In this document: positions 37,339 to 44,628 of the stretch, in pieces
Layout of the letters: every line of letters starts with the position of its first letter
How positions within the stretch are numbered: position 1 is the stretch's first letter
Origin: Amphibacillus sp. MSJ-3
GTDB lineage: Bacteria; Bacillota; Bacilli; Bacillales; Amphibacillaceae
Direction: 5' to 3'
Length of the DNA stretch: 54,775 bases
Assembly (NCBI RefSeq): GCF_018919165.1
Contig: NZ_JAHLQM010000017.1
Span: 1-54,775 of the forward strand
Notes under the pieces: generated by a model
The model's input: the letters and a program-made list of their open reading frames with translations, nothing else
Databases searched by the model: none
What the model was told of the DNA's origin: nothing
Translations under genes and position numbers: made by a program

Positions 37339-38574
37339 ATGAAGCATTTACAAGAAAATGATTTAGAATTGTATCAAGCAATTGAGCAAGAACGTGGTAG
37401 ACAACATGAAAAAATTGAATTGATCGCTTCAGAGAATTTTGTTTCAGAAGCGGTCATGGAGGCACAAGGATCCGTCCTAACGAATAAATACGCGGAAGGT
37501 TATCCGGAAAAGCGTTACTATGGAGGCTGTGAATATGTTGATATTGCAGAGAACCTCGCTCGTGATCGTGCTAAGGCACTTTTTGGTGCTGAACATGTCA
37601 ACGTACAACCTCATTCAGGTGCACAGGCAAATATGGCTGTTTATTCCGCATTTCTCGAGCCTGGGGATACTGTGCTTGGAATGAATCTTTCACATGGTGG
37701 ACACCTAACACATGGAAGTCCAGTTAACTTTAGTGGTAAACTCTATAATTTTGAAGAGTATGGTGTTGATAAAGAAACGGAAGTACTCGATTATGAAGCG
37801 GTACGTGAAAAAGCACTTGCCGTTAAACCGAAGATGATTGTTGCCGGTGCGAGTGCCTATCCGCGTCTCATTGACTTTGAGAAATTTCGTGAAATTGCTG
37901 ATGAAGTTGGCGCTTATCTAATGGTTGATATGGCACATATTGCTGGCCTAGTAGCAACCGGTCAACATCCAGATCCAGTTCCTTATGCTGACTTTGTCAC
38001 GACAACCACACATAAAACGCTACGCGGCCCACGTGGTGGAATGATTTTAACCAAAGAAAAATATGCAAAAGCGATTGATAAGACTGTTTTTCCAGGTATG
38101 CAAGGTGGTCCATTAATGCATGTTATTGCAGCAAAAGCAACCGCATTTAAGGAAGCCCTTGATCCTAGCTTTACAGACTATGCCAAACAAATTATAAAAA
38201 ATGCCCAAGCATTTGCTAAATCACTACAAGATGAAGGCATTCGTCTCGTCTCAAATGGTACTGACAATCATTTACTTTTACTTGATGTCCGGGGACTTAA
38301 CTTAACGGGTAAAGATGCTGAGAAAATCCTTGATGATGTTGGGATTACTACAAATAAGAATACAATCCCATTTGACCCAGAAAGTCCATTTATAACAAGT
38401 GGTGTCAGAGTAGGTACAGCAGCTGTTACAACCCGTGGGTTTAAAGAAGCAGAATTAAAAGAAGTGGGTTCAATTATCGCCTTTACTTTAAAAAATTACC
38501 AAGATAAAACTAAATTACAAGAAGCGAGAGCGCGTGTTAAAGCACTCACCGACCGCTTCCCAATCTACCAATAA
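37339..38574 (+). CDS. glyA: Serine hydroxymethyltransferase
   Basis: PLP enzyme converting serine and tetrahydrofolate to glycine and methylene-THF. [31 protein letters not shown] and the Schiff-base lysine in [17 protein letters not shown] are present. 411 residues, normal length. GAGGGGG lies upstream, with a 10-nt spacing to the ATG. Terminator at 38577. Confidence 0.97.
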   Translation: MKHLQENDLELYQAIEQERGRQHEKIELIASENFVSEAVMEAQGSVLTNKYAEGYPEKRYYGGCEYVDIAENLARDRAKALFGAEHVNVQPHSGAQANMAVYSAFLEPGDTVLGMNLSHGGHLTHGSPVNFSGKLYNFEEYGVDKETEVLDYEAVREKALAVKPKMIVAGASAYPRLIDFEKFREIADEVGAYLMVDMAHIAGLVATGQHPDPVPYADFVTTTTHKTLRGPRGGMILTKEKYAKAIDKTVFPGMQGGPLMHVIAAKATAFKEALDPSFTDYAKQIIKNAQAFAKSLQDEGIRLVSNGTDNHLLLLDVRGLNLTGKDAEKILDDVGITTNKNTIPFDPESPFITSGVRVGTAAVTTRGFKEAELKEVGSIIAFTLKNYQDKTKLQEARARVKALTDRFPIYQ

Positions 38575-38576
38575 TC

Positions 38577-38612
38577 GAAAAGCCGAAGCAATAGGTATGC
38601 TTCGGCTTTTTC
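38577..38612 (+). terminator. Rho-independent terminator of glyA
   Basis: AAAAGCCGAAGC, loop AATAGGTAT, GCTTCGGCTTTTT. Confidence 0.88.
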
Positions 38613-39041
38613 CTATGACACAATTAACCGTATGCAGCGAAAACTAGAAAAGCTAAAACAATTATTCTTTGTCTTCTCCTACTTGCGATAAGTCAATATA
38701 TTTCTTAGCAGATTTACTGATTGTAAACGCATTCAGTGATCGTTGGATGGGGAAATGACTGATTCATTCACCTAAGACTTGGAGTGATGAAGAGAAATCA
38801 GTACAAGGAGTGGAGTTTACTGTGAATTGAGCAACAGAAAATGAACTAGTCACTTAATAATATTTTCAATGTTAATTCCAGAATATAATCTTCACTTTGA
38901 CTATCAAAAGTAGCTGCATATATTTTTGAATTAGCTTCTTTTAGTGACCCTAACAGAGTGGAAGTTTTCTTTATTGATCTGCCCAGCAGCTGCATGAGTA
39001 TTTAATTATAAACTAAAAAACAATAAAAAACGTTTATTCGC
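38613..39041. other. Gene-free stretch between glyA and upp
   Basis: No ORF with a ribosome site. ACTTTGACTATCAAAAGTAG (38897-38916) with TTCTTTTAGTGACCC (38938-38952) parallels the decayed repeat in 11419-11500, so this is probably another decayed copy. Confidence 0.35.
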
Positions 39042-39070
39042 TTGAAAGCGACATAAATTTTCTGTACAAT
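39042..39070 (+). promoter_or_regulatory. upp promoter
   Basis: TTGAAA (39042-39047), 17-bp spacer, TACAAT (39065-39070), 36 bp before the TTG start. Confidence 0.6.
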
Positions 39071-39106
39071 TTTAGAGATATATACTTTTATGAGGAGTGG
39101 TCGAAC

Positions 39107-39736
39107 TTGGGTAATGTATTTGTACTGGATCATCCATTAATTCAACACAAAATAACACATATTCGAAAGACAGACACTGGAACTAAGGATTTCCGTGATT
39201 TAGTTGATGAGGTAGCCGGTTTAATGGCTTATGAAATTACACGCGACTTACCGTTAACTGAAGTAGAAATTGAAACCCCCGTAGCTAAAACAAAATCAAA
39301 CGTTTTAAGCGGGAAAAAAATAGGGATCGTACCAATCCTACGAGCCGGATTAGGCATGGTTGACGGTGTTCTCCGCCATATTCCTGCAGCAAAGGTCGGC
39401 CATGTCGGCTTATACCGAGATCCTGAAACTCTAAAGCCAGTCGAGTATTATTTCAAAATGCCAAAAGATATCTCTGAACGTGATCTAATCGTCGTTGACC
39501 CAATGTTAGCAACAGGTGGATCAGCAGCCGATGCAATCCAGTCACTGAAAAAACGAGGTGCAAATAAAATTAAACTTATGTGCCTAATTGCGGCACCAGA
39601 AGGCGTCGACCATATTAAAAAAGAGCACCCTGATGTCGATATCTACTTAGCAAGTATCGACGAAAAGCTCGATGAAAAAGGCTACATCGTCCCAGGACTT
39701 GGCGATGCAGGTGACCGATTATTCGGAACAAAATAG
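39107..39736 (+). CDS. upp: Uracil phosphoribosyltransferase
   Basis: Salvages uracil to UMP using [24 protein letters not shown] is the typical N-terminus; the PRPP loop [16 protein letters not shown] and the uracil-binding [17 protein letters not shown]-terminus are present. 209 residues. TTG start with GAGGAG at 9 nt. Followed by a terminator, then array 2. Confidence 0.97.
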   Translation: MGNVFVLDHPLIQHKITHIRKTDTGTKDFRDLVDEVAGLMAYEITRDLPLTEVEIETPVAKTKSNVLSGKKIGIVPILRAGLGMVDGVLRHIPAAKVGHVGLYRDPETLKPVEYYFKMPKDISERDLIVVDPMLATGGSAADAIQSLKKRGANKIKLMCLIAAPEGVDHIKKEHPDVDIYLASIDEKLDEKGYIVPGLGDAGDRLFGTK

Positions 39737-39741
39737 ATAAT

Positions 39742-39780
39742 AAAAAAGCTTAGAAATAGAAATATTTCTAAGCTTTTTTA
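39742..39780 (+). terminator. Rho-independent terminator of upp
   Basis: AAAAAAGCTTAGAAATA pairs with TATTTCTAAGCTTTTTT. Confidence 0.88.
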
Positions 39781-39794
39781 ATTGAAATAATCCC

Positions 39795-40058
39795 TATGCT
39801 CGAAAATCCCGTTTTATGCTCGGAAGTTGAGGGTCTATGCTCGGAAATCCCGTTTTATGCTCGGAAGTTGATGCCCTATGCTCGAAAATTTCATTTTATG
39901 CTCGGAAGTTGAGGGTCTATGCTCGAAAATCGCGGTTTATGCTCGGAAGTTGGTTCTATGCTCGATAATTTCATTTTATGCTCGGAAACAGATGCTCTAT
40001 GCTCGGAAATCTCATTTTATGCTCGGAAGTAGCTACTCTATGCTCGAAAATTTCATTA
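39795..40058. repeat. Tandem array 2 (orphan): 13 half-units with TATGCTCG core
   Basis: Half-unit A TATGCTCGAAAATYYCRTTT (20 bp) alternates with half-unit B TATGCTCGGAAGTTGAGGGTC (19-21 bp). The core TATGCTCGRAA recurs 13 times. It is the same sequence type as array 3 at 43168-43510, 3.1 kb away, but no NERD gene adjoins it. It begins 15 bp after the upp terminator. Confidence 0.92.
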
Positions 40059-40200
40059 TACTAAAAATCAATAAAAGCAGTTGTGAAAGATATTTATTAT
40101 TTTAATAAATAAATATTAATTAATATATTGTCGTAATACGCAAAAAATGGTAATGTGAAAGAGTAATAAACAACCAAAATATAATTTAGTTGGGAAGGAA

Positions 40201-40928
40201 ATGTTAAATGTAATTGATATTAAAAAAGTGCTTACTTTTTATTATCAATTATTCTATTTTCAAGTTTCTTAACGATTACTACGTTTGCATCAGACGCAGG
40301 ATTAGATCAAGAAGAACAGCTTTTAGTAGAATTGGATAGTAAAGTTATTGGCAGAGCAGATTATACTACAGATGAGGAATTTGAAATGATTCTAAATCAA
40401 TTATTAAATGACCCTAACGTAATGAGTGTAAATGCCATCGATACAAGAGATTCATTAGAATCTGAATTATTTGTTGATGAGGGACTTATACAGCCAATGA
40501 GATTATTACCTTATATAAAAAATGTAAAACATGTCGGAGACTATGTTCAAAATGTTACATTGGCAACAGTCTGGACAGATCCAGGTATTAAGGCGTCATT
40601 GACTAATTCATGGAGTAGAACAGCAACATTTAGCTCTAATACAGGCATAACAAGAAACAAAGTTAACCTGGGGCTTAATTTTACTGTTGGAAAATCATAT
40701 ACAATTTCTTATACAGGGTCGTACACCGCACCAAAAACATACAATGGAAAAAAAGTTAAGCAAGTGAAATTATACGCTAAACCAATAAGAGAAAAAAATA
40801 CATTCGATGTGTACGAACCTACAAAATTTAGTTGGAATCTTTTTGCTGACCCTTATCAAAAAAACGGTACAGGCACTGCGTACAAACCAGTAGGGGTTTC
40901 TTACACTAAAACTTTTGTATATAAGTAA
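40201..40928 (+). CDS. Secreted protein of unknown function, apparent frameshift in the signal peptide
   Basis: The open frame from about 40236 to 40928 encodes AYFLLSIILFSSFLTITTFA, a good signal-peptide core, then a mature part of about 215 residues ending in beta-strand-rich YTISYTGSYTAPKTYNGKKV and KPVGVSYTKTFVYK. No start codon with a ribosome site exists in this frame, because TAA precedes the signal core. An ATG at 40201 with GGAAGG starts a frame that would join the signal if the A6 run at 40232-40237 had one more A. So the gene is frameshifted or phase-variable, or the run is misread. Family not recognised. Confidence 0.55.
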
Positions 40929-40942
40929 AGGATGGAGTTAAA

Positions 40943-41161
40943 TTGTCTAATAAGGAAAAGTTCATTTTTTGTATAATCGGAATCGCTATAGTATCCTTTT
41001 TAACGCCAGTAATTGTTTCCTTTTTTATGAATTTTGAAGACGGCGTGATGTTAACAGCCGATTATTATATTAAATACATCTTGAATGTAATTAACATACA
41101 CATTGGATTATTGTATTTGGCTGTATTATCTATAATTCTATTTATATATAGAGACAAATAG
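40943..41161 (+). CDS. Small two-helix membrane protein
   Basis: 72 residues with two hydrophobic helices (FCIIGIAIVSFLTPVIVSFF and IHIGLLYLAVLSIILFIY) and a short charged tail YRDK. TTG start 14 bp after the preceding secreted protein, with GGATGGAG upstream, so probably cotranscribed with it. The pairing of a secreted protein and a small membrane protein might suggest a toxin/immunity arrangement, but nothing in the sequence proves this. Confidence 0.5.
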   Translation: MSNKEKFIFCIIGIAIVSFLTPVIVSFFMNFEDGVMLTADYYIKYILNVINIHIGLLYLAVLSIILFIYRDK

Positions 41162-41233
41162 AAGTAGTTACCTTATTAAAAACTTTTTTATAAATCATAG
41201 TCACAACATTAATTTAATAAATGATAAATTCTA

Positions 41234-41275
41234 TCAAAAAAGCAAGTACTTGCTGATTAAGTACTTGCTTTTTTG
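41234..41275 (+). terminator. Rho-independent terminator
   Basis: CAAAAAAGCAAGTACTT, loop GCTGATT, AAGTACTTGCTTTTTTG. Ends the two-gene unit at 40201-41161. Confidence 0.88.
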
Positions 41276-41514
41276 ATGAAAAATACAATATTTTAGATAT
41301 AACCATACGTTCTAAATGTTGATATTATTAGATATATTTATTATTTTTTTTACTGAAGAGCAGTATAATTTATACAAAACAATACATTTATGAAGAGTGT
41401 GAAAATATGAAAAAACGAGTTGAGAATGTTCAACCATTTTGATTATTTAACGATGTACAAATTTGTTCAATTGAGTATGGTGCAAGCCATACTCAATAAC
41501 TTTAATACCTGAGC

Positions 41515-41637
41515 TTACGACTTATGTTCCTTTTGAATGTGATCCTTGAGGTGATATGAATCCCCTACAATATTTATTACTGTCGCATGATGAAGTATTC
41601 TATCCAAAATGGCGTTTGCTATTTTGGTATCTTGAAA
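41515..41637 (-). pseudogene. IS21 family helper protein IstB, C-terminal remnant
   Basis: Minus-strand reading FQDTKIANAILDRILHHATV followed by INIVGDSYHLKDHIQKEHKS and a stop matches the C-terminus of IstB ATPases (typical ...LLDRLLHHATVINIRGESYRL). Only 40 residues remain and the ATPase domain is missing. A palindrome ATTGAGTATGG/CCATACTCAAT just beyond (41470-41497) may be the terminator of the lost element. Confidence 0.8.
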
Positions 41638-41639
41638 TA

Positions 41640-42003
41640 TATCTCCTCACGATTTAAAGTTCGCATTCATTGTAAAAATGGTTCAGAATATACTGCTGAA
41701 ATATGGGCTGGAGTTCCTGCTATTGGTTGGTCTACAGTAAAACAAGACTTTAAAGCTATAATCTCTGGCGGTAAAATAAAATCAAATCAATTAAAATGTT
41801 AGGTAGCAGCTACATGACAGGTGTTTCATGGGGACAATATAACCATAATCGTTCATGGGCAGATATTTATGGTAGTGGTAGGAAAGTTGACATATACATA
41901 AAAGGAAATATTAATTATACTTTTAATTTGATAACCTCAAATTATTCAGCAACATTTAAAGAATCATTAAAACCTAGTGGTACTAAGTTAGTTAGTCAAT
42001 AAA
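41640..42003 (+). pseudogene. Truncated, frameshifted secreted-protein-like gene
   Basis: Frame 1 reads RFKVRIHCKNGSEYTAEIWA then GVPAIGWSTVKQDFKAIISG and stops at 41802. Frame 2 continues from 41796 with MLGSSYMTGVSWGQYNHNRS, WADIYGSGRKVDIYIKGNIN and ends at 42003. The two halves look like one beta-rich protein split by a single-base shift at the TTAAAATG run. The 5' part is replaced by the IstB remnant. Family unknown. Confidence 0.45.
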
Positions 42004-42039
42004 AAAACAAGCCATCTATGATAGCTTGTTTTTTTTATT
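42001..42039. terminator. Bidirectional terminator
   Basis: AACAAGCCATC/GATAGCTTGTT with poly-A and poly-T flanks. It overlaps the stop codon of the minus-strand small gene. Confidence 0.75.
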
Positions 42040-42183
42040 TTTCACAAAGAAAATAACTGCTAAAACAGCGGGGAAAATAAAAGCACCTAAATTTACACTT
42101 CTAGTATTAGCTATTACAGAGATGAGCCCTATCAATGCAATTACGAAGAATGTGATAAATAAATAAAAATATTTATTTGTCAT
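42016..42183 (-). CDS. Small membrane protein, 55 residues
   Basis: ATG at 42183 has a near-perfect AAAGGAGGGATC ribosome site 6-10 nt upstream. The product has two hydrophobic helices (LFITFFVIALIGLISVIA and LGAFIFPAVLAVIFFV) and a basic end KNKKNKLS. The strong ribosome site and the terminator at its stop argue that it is real. Family unknown; its layout is like the 72-residue protein at 40943. Confidence 0.6.
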   Translation of the reverse strand: MTNKYFYLFITFFVIALIGLISVIANTRSVNLGAFIFPAVLAVIFFVKNKKNKLS

Positions 42184-42362
42184 TAAAAAGATCCCTCCTT
42201 TATTTCAATTAGTTCAACTTCAGAAATAGAATTACCATTTTCAAGTCAAGTCCCTTATCCTGTGTAAATACTATTTACGTGTTTTTAACCTTTTTGTTTG
42301 TTATTCAATTTATAATCAAAATTAGAAAGTGTTAAGTTTAATTCTATTAAATTTCAACCCAC

Positions 42363-42470
42363 GATTTGACATGGAGAGCGAGCATGATAGCCTTTTTGGT
42401 AAAGCCAGTTTTTTAGAATACTGGCGGCCTGGCTATAGAATCATGCTTGTGCAGGGATCCATGTCAAATC
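42363..42470. repeat. 108-bp nested inverted repeat (MITE or structured RNA)
   Basis: Outer arms GATTTGACATGGA (42363-42375) and TCCATGTCAAATC (42458-42470) are perfectly complementary over 13 bp. Inner arms AGCATGATAGCC and GGCTATAGAATCATGCT pair with a small bulge, and the tip is GCCAGT/ACTGGC. The whole segment can fold as one long hairpin. No coding capacity; it may be the end of an insertion sequence, a MITE or an RNA. Confidence 0.6.
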
Positions 42471-42489
42471 ATCTATGGTTTAATCTCAA

Positions 42490-43070
42490 AACTCTTCGTA
42501 CAAGCGATTCAGCTTTCTAATTTTGCCTCTAACTACTCTTTGAAATAAATGTACTTTTTATTTCCTGGATCCATGGCATCCTCACAATCCATTAAAACAG
42601 CACCAATTAAGCGAAATGCAGATTGCTGATTTGGAAATATGCGTATCGTTTTTCTCTTTTTCTGACTTCGCCATTTAAGCGTTCTAATACGTTTGTCGTA
42701 CGAATATGAACGTGTGCCTCAGTTGGTTCTGAGAAAAACTGAACAGTGTCTTCATAACTTTCGTCTAATGTTTCAAGTGCTTTTTGATACTTTTTCTCAT
42801 CCGCATAACGATTCATAAATTCTTCCTTAACTTCTGTAGAGAAATTCCCACTTCTCGTTCCCGGTACATTCAACTCAACGCGTCCAATGTTTAAAACATA
42901 GTCTCTATGATAGTATCTATTACGGTAATCATGACGGTATTCAGAACGATCGTAAGCCTGATTTTCCATGTATTCATTTAAAACAAGCACCATGGCCGAT
43001 TTAACAAAATCATTTAAATCGGATTGAACAAGTTCCTCTTTAAGTTTAGTGTAAAATTAATTGGAGTCAT
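42490..43070 (-). pseudogene. IS256 (Mutator) family transposase, internally deleted and frameshifted
   Basis: The minus strand encodes the N-terminal part (DYVLNIGRVELNVPGTRSGN, FSTEV) joined directly to the C-terminal part (AHVHIRTTNVLERLNGEVRK), with the catalytic core deleted. After KREKR the frame shifts and RIFPNQQSAFRLIGAVLMDC continues in another frame. A further shift lies near the 5' end (43030-43060). Dead transposase. Confidence 0.85.
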
Positions 43071-43167
43071 CATCAATTCCTACTGATAGTTTTTGTGGTT
43101 AAAAACATTATATCATGGAGTTGATGAGACTCTTTCTTTTTACACAATTATATGGACTTAGCCGCTT

Positions 43168-43510
43168 TATGCTCGAAAATCTCATTTTATGCTCGGAAGC
43201 CAATGTCTATGCTCGAAAATCCCATTTTATGCTCGGAAACAGATGCTCTATGCTCGAAAATCCCGTTTTATGCTCGGAAGCCGCTGCTCTATGCTCGAAA
43301 ATCCCATTTTATGCTCGGAAGCTGGCTCTATGCTCGTAAATCCAATTTTATGCTCGAAAGCCGCTGCTCTATGCTTGGAAATCCCGTTTTATGCTCGGAA
43401 GTTGATGCTCTATGCTCGCAAATCCCATTCTATGCTCGAAAGCCGATGGGCTATGCTCGTAAATCCCACTCTATGCTCGGAAGCCAATGCTCTATGCTCA
43501 CCGTCCGCAT
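43168..43510. repeat. Tandem array 3: about 17 half-units with TATGCTCG core
   Basis: Half-unit A TATGCTCGAAAATCCCATTT (20 bp) alternates with half-unit B TATGCTCGGAAGCCGATGCTC (19-21 bp), 16 units plus a final partial one at 43493. Half-unit A contains AAAATCCCATTTT, a small inverted repeat just before the next core. Same type as array 2. The array ends about 25-35 bp from the stop codon of the minus-strand NERD gene, so it lies at that gene's 3' side, as array 1 does for paralog 1. Confidence 0.93.
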
Positions 43511-43533
43511 TTCACTGTGCTTCTAATTCAATA

Positions 43534-44490
43534 TTAGTCAATTAAGTTTGATAAATCATAGGTGGTGTGGTTTGTTTGATTTACTTGTCTTATGTTTTCG
43601 CTTTTTAAGAGTCGGTTAGCGATGTGGCGTGATGTGATGTTTAGATGTGATCTGGCTTCTTTGTTTGTAATTGTGGGTCCGTAAATCAGGGCGTAGTCGG
43701 TGAGTGCTTGAATATGGGCGTTTTTGTCTGAAAAGTGACATTGTGGACATAGCCAAGTTCCGGATTGTCGGGTCATATCAAATGATTGGCAATTCGAGCA
43801 TTGAATACCGGTTTTTATTAATGATTTTTCAATTTGATATTTATCAATAATCGAAGTTTTCCTTGGACAGTGCATTTGCTTTAATGTCATTGCCAGATCA
43901 TTTAATTGTTGTTGGGGATAGATCATCTTTTGATGTTGTTTATGGAAGTCGCGAAGTCGAGTAGCCAGTTGTTCACTTGTGATTCGAGTGGGACAAGGTT
44001 TGGACAAGTTGAGAATAACATTCCGGTTTGTAAAGGCAACTAATGTGTGAATAGGTAGGGAAGAATAACCGATTTGAGCAAGGACCTTATTAAGCTTTAG
44101 TCGTTGTTCATTAACTTGACGAATGGGATCTTGATAGGGCTTCTCTACGTTTTCCCATATTTGAATCATTTGATTCGCCTGATTAAAATAAATGATTCCA
44201 CGGAGATTTTTGACCTCAATAATGACAGCATACCTAGGTGTTAAGTACAAACAATCGATTTGAAAATAATGATTTGCTATAGGAAGTCGGCAGTTAAAAA
44301 TGATATTAGCTTCTTGGTCATCAACTAGATCCAAATAATATAACAATGATTTTTCACCTGAATAACCTGATCGTTCCTTCCATAATTGTTGCTCAAGTGT
44401 GTGATAATCTGGGGACTTAGATGAAAGTCTAGGAATGAGGGCTTCTAATTGCTTTAATACATGATCCTTACGGGGCGGTAAAATTAACAA
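43534..44490 (-). CDS. NERD-domain nuclease-like protein with zinc ribbon and C-terminal helix-turn-helix (paralog 2)
   Basis: 318 residues, collinear with the protein at 27829-28794: GYSGEKSLLYYLDL, catalytic D79 and E92-x-K94 (AVIIEVKNLRG), zinc ligands C231, C234, C248, C251, and a tail PTITNKEARSHLNITSRH with helix-turn-helix character. All seven residues fall at the same numbers in both proteins, while overall identity is only moderate, so these are old paralogs. TTG start with AAGGAG at 8 nt, and an extended -10 TGGTATAAT at 44525-44533 on the minus strand. Array 3 lies at its 3' end. Biochemical activity unproven. Confidence 0.85.
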   Translation of the reverse strand: MLILPPRKDHVLKQLEALIPRLSSKSPDYHTLEQQLWKERSGYSGEKSLLYYLDLVDDQEANIIFNCRLPIANHYFQIDCLYLTPRYAVIIEVKNLRGIIYFNQANQMIQIWENVEKPYQDPIRQVNEQRLKLNKVLAQIGYSSLPIHTLVAFTNRNVILNLSKPCPTRITSEQLATRLRDFHKQHQKMIYPQQQLNDLAMTLKQMHCPRKTSIIDKYQIEKSLIKTGIQCSNCQSFDMTRQSGTWLCPQCHFSDKNAHIQALTDYALIYGPTITNKEARSHLNITSRHIANRLLKSENIRQVNQTNHTTYDLSNLID

Positions 44491-44524
44491 TAAATCAACT
44501 CCTTAATCAAAAATTCTTATAAGC

Positions 44525-44533
44525 ATTATACCA
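44525..44533 (-). promoter_or_regulatory. Extended -10 promoter of the second NERD gene
   Basis: On the minus strand TGGTATAAT (extended -10) lies about 35 bp before the TTG start; no good -35 is visible. Confidence 0.5.
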
Positions 44534-44628
44534 CATTAACCACCACTATTTTACAAAAAACCTAACTGACCATGAATAATCTCATATCCCCCAACACAAA
44601 CTATCGATTAAAAAAGGAGCTGAAAACA

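Noticed and set aside
28799-43510. CRISPR arrays
   Set aside because: The intervals between cores are themselves repeated rather than unique, the units are only 20 bp, and there are no cas genes or leader.
43115-43545. Three overlapping frames through array 3 and one through array 2 (YARKSHFMLGS type)
   Set aside because: Open in several frames at once, no ribosome site, and unit lengths of 19-21 bp destroy any protein-level periodicity.
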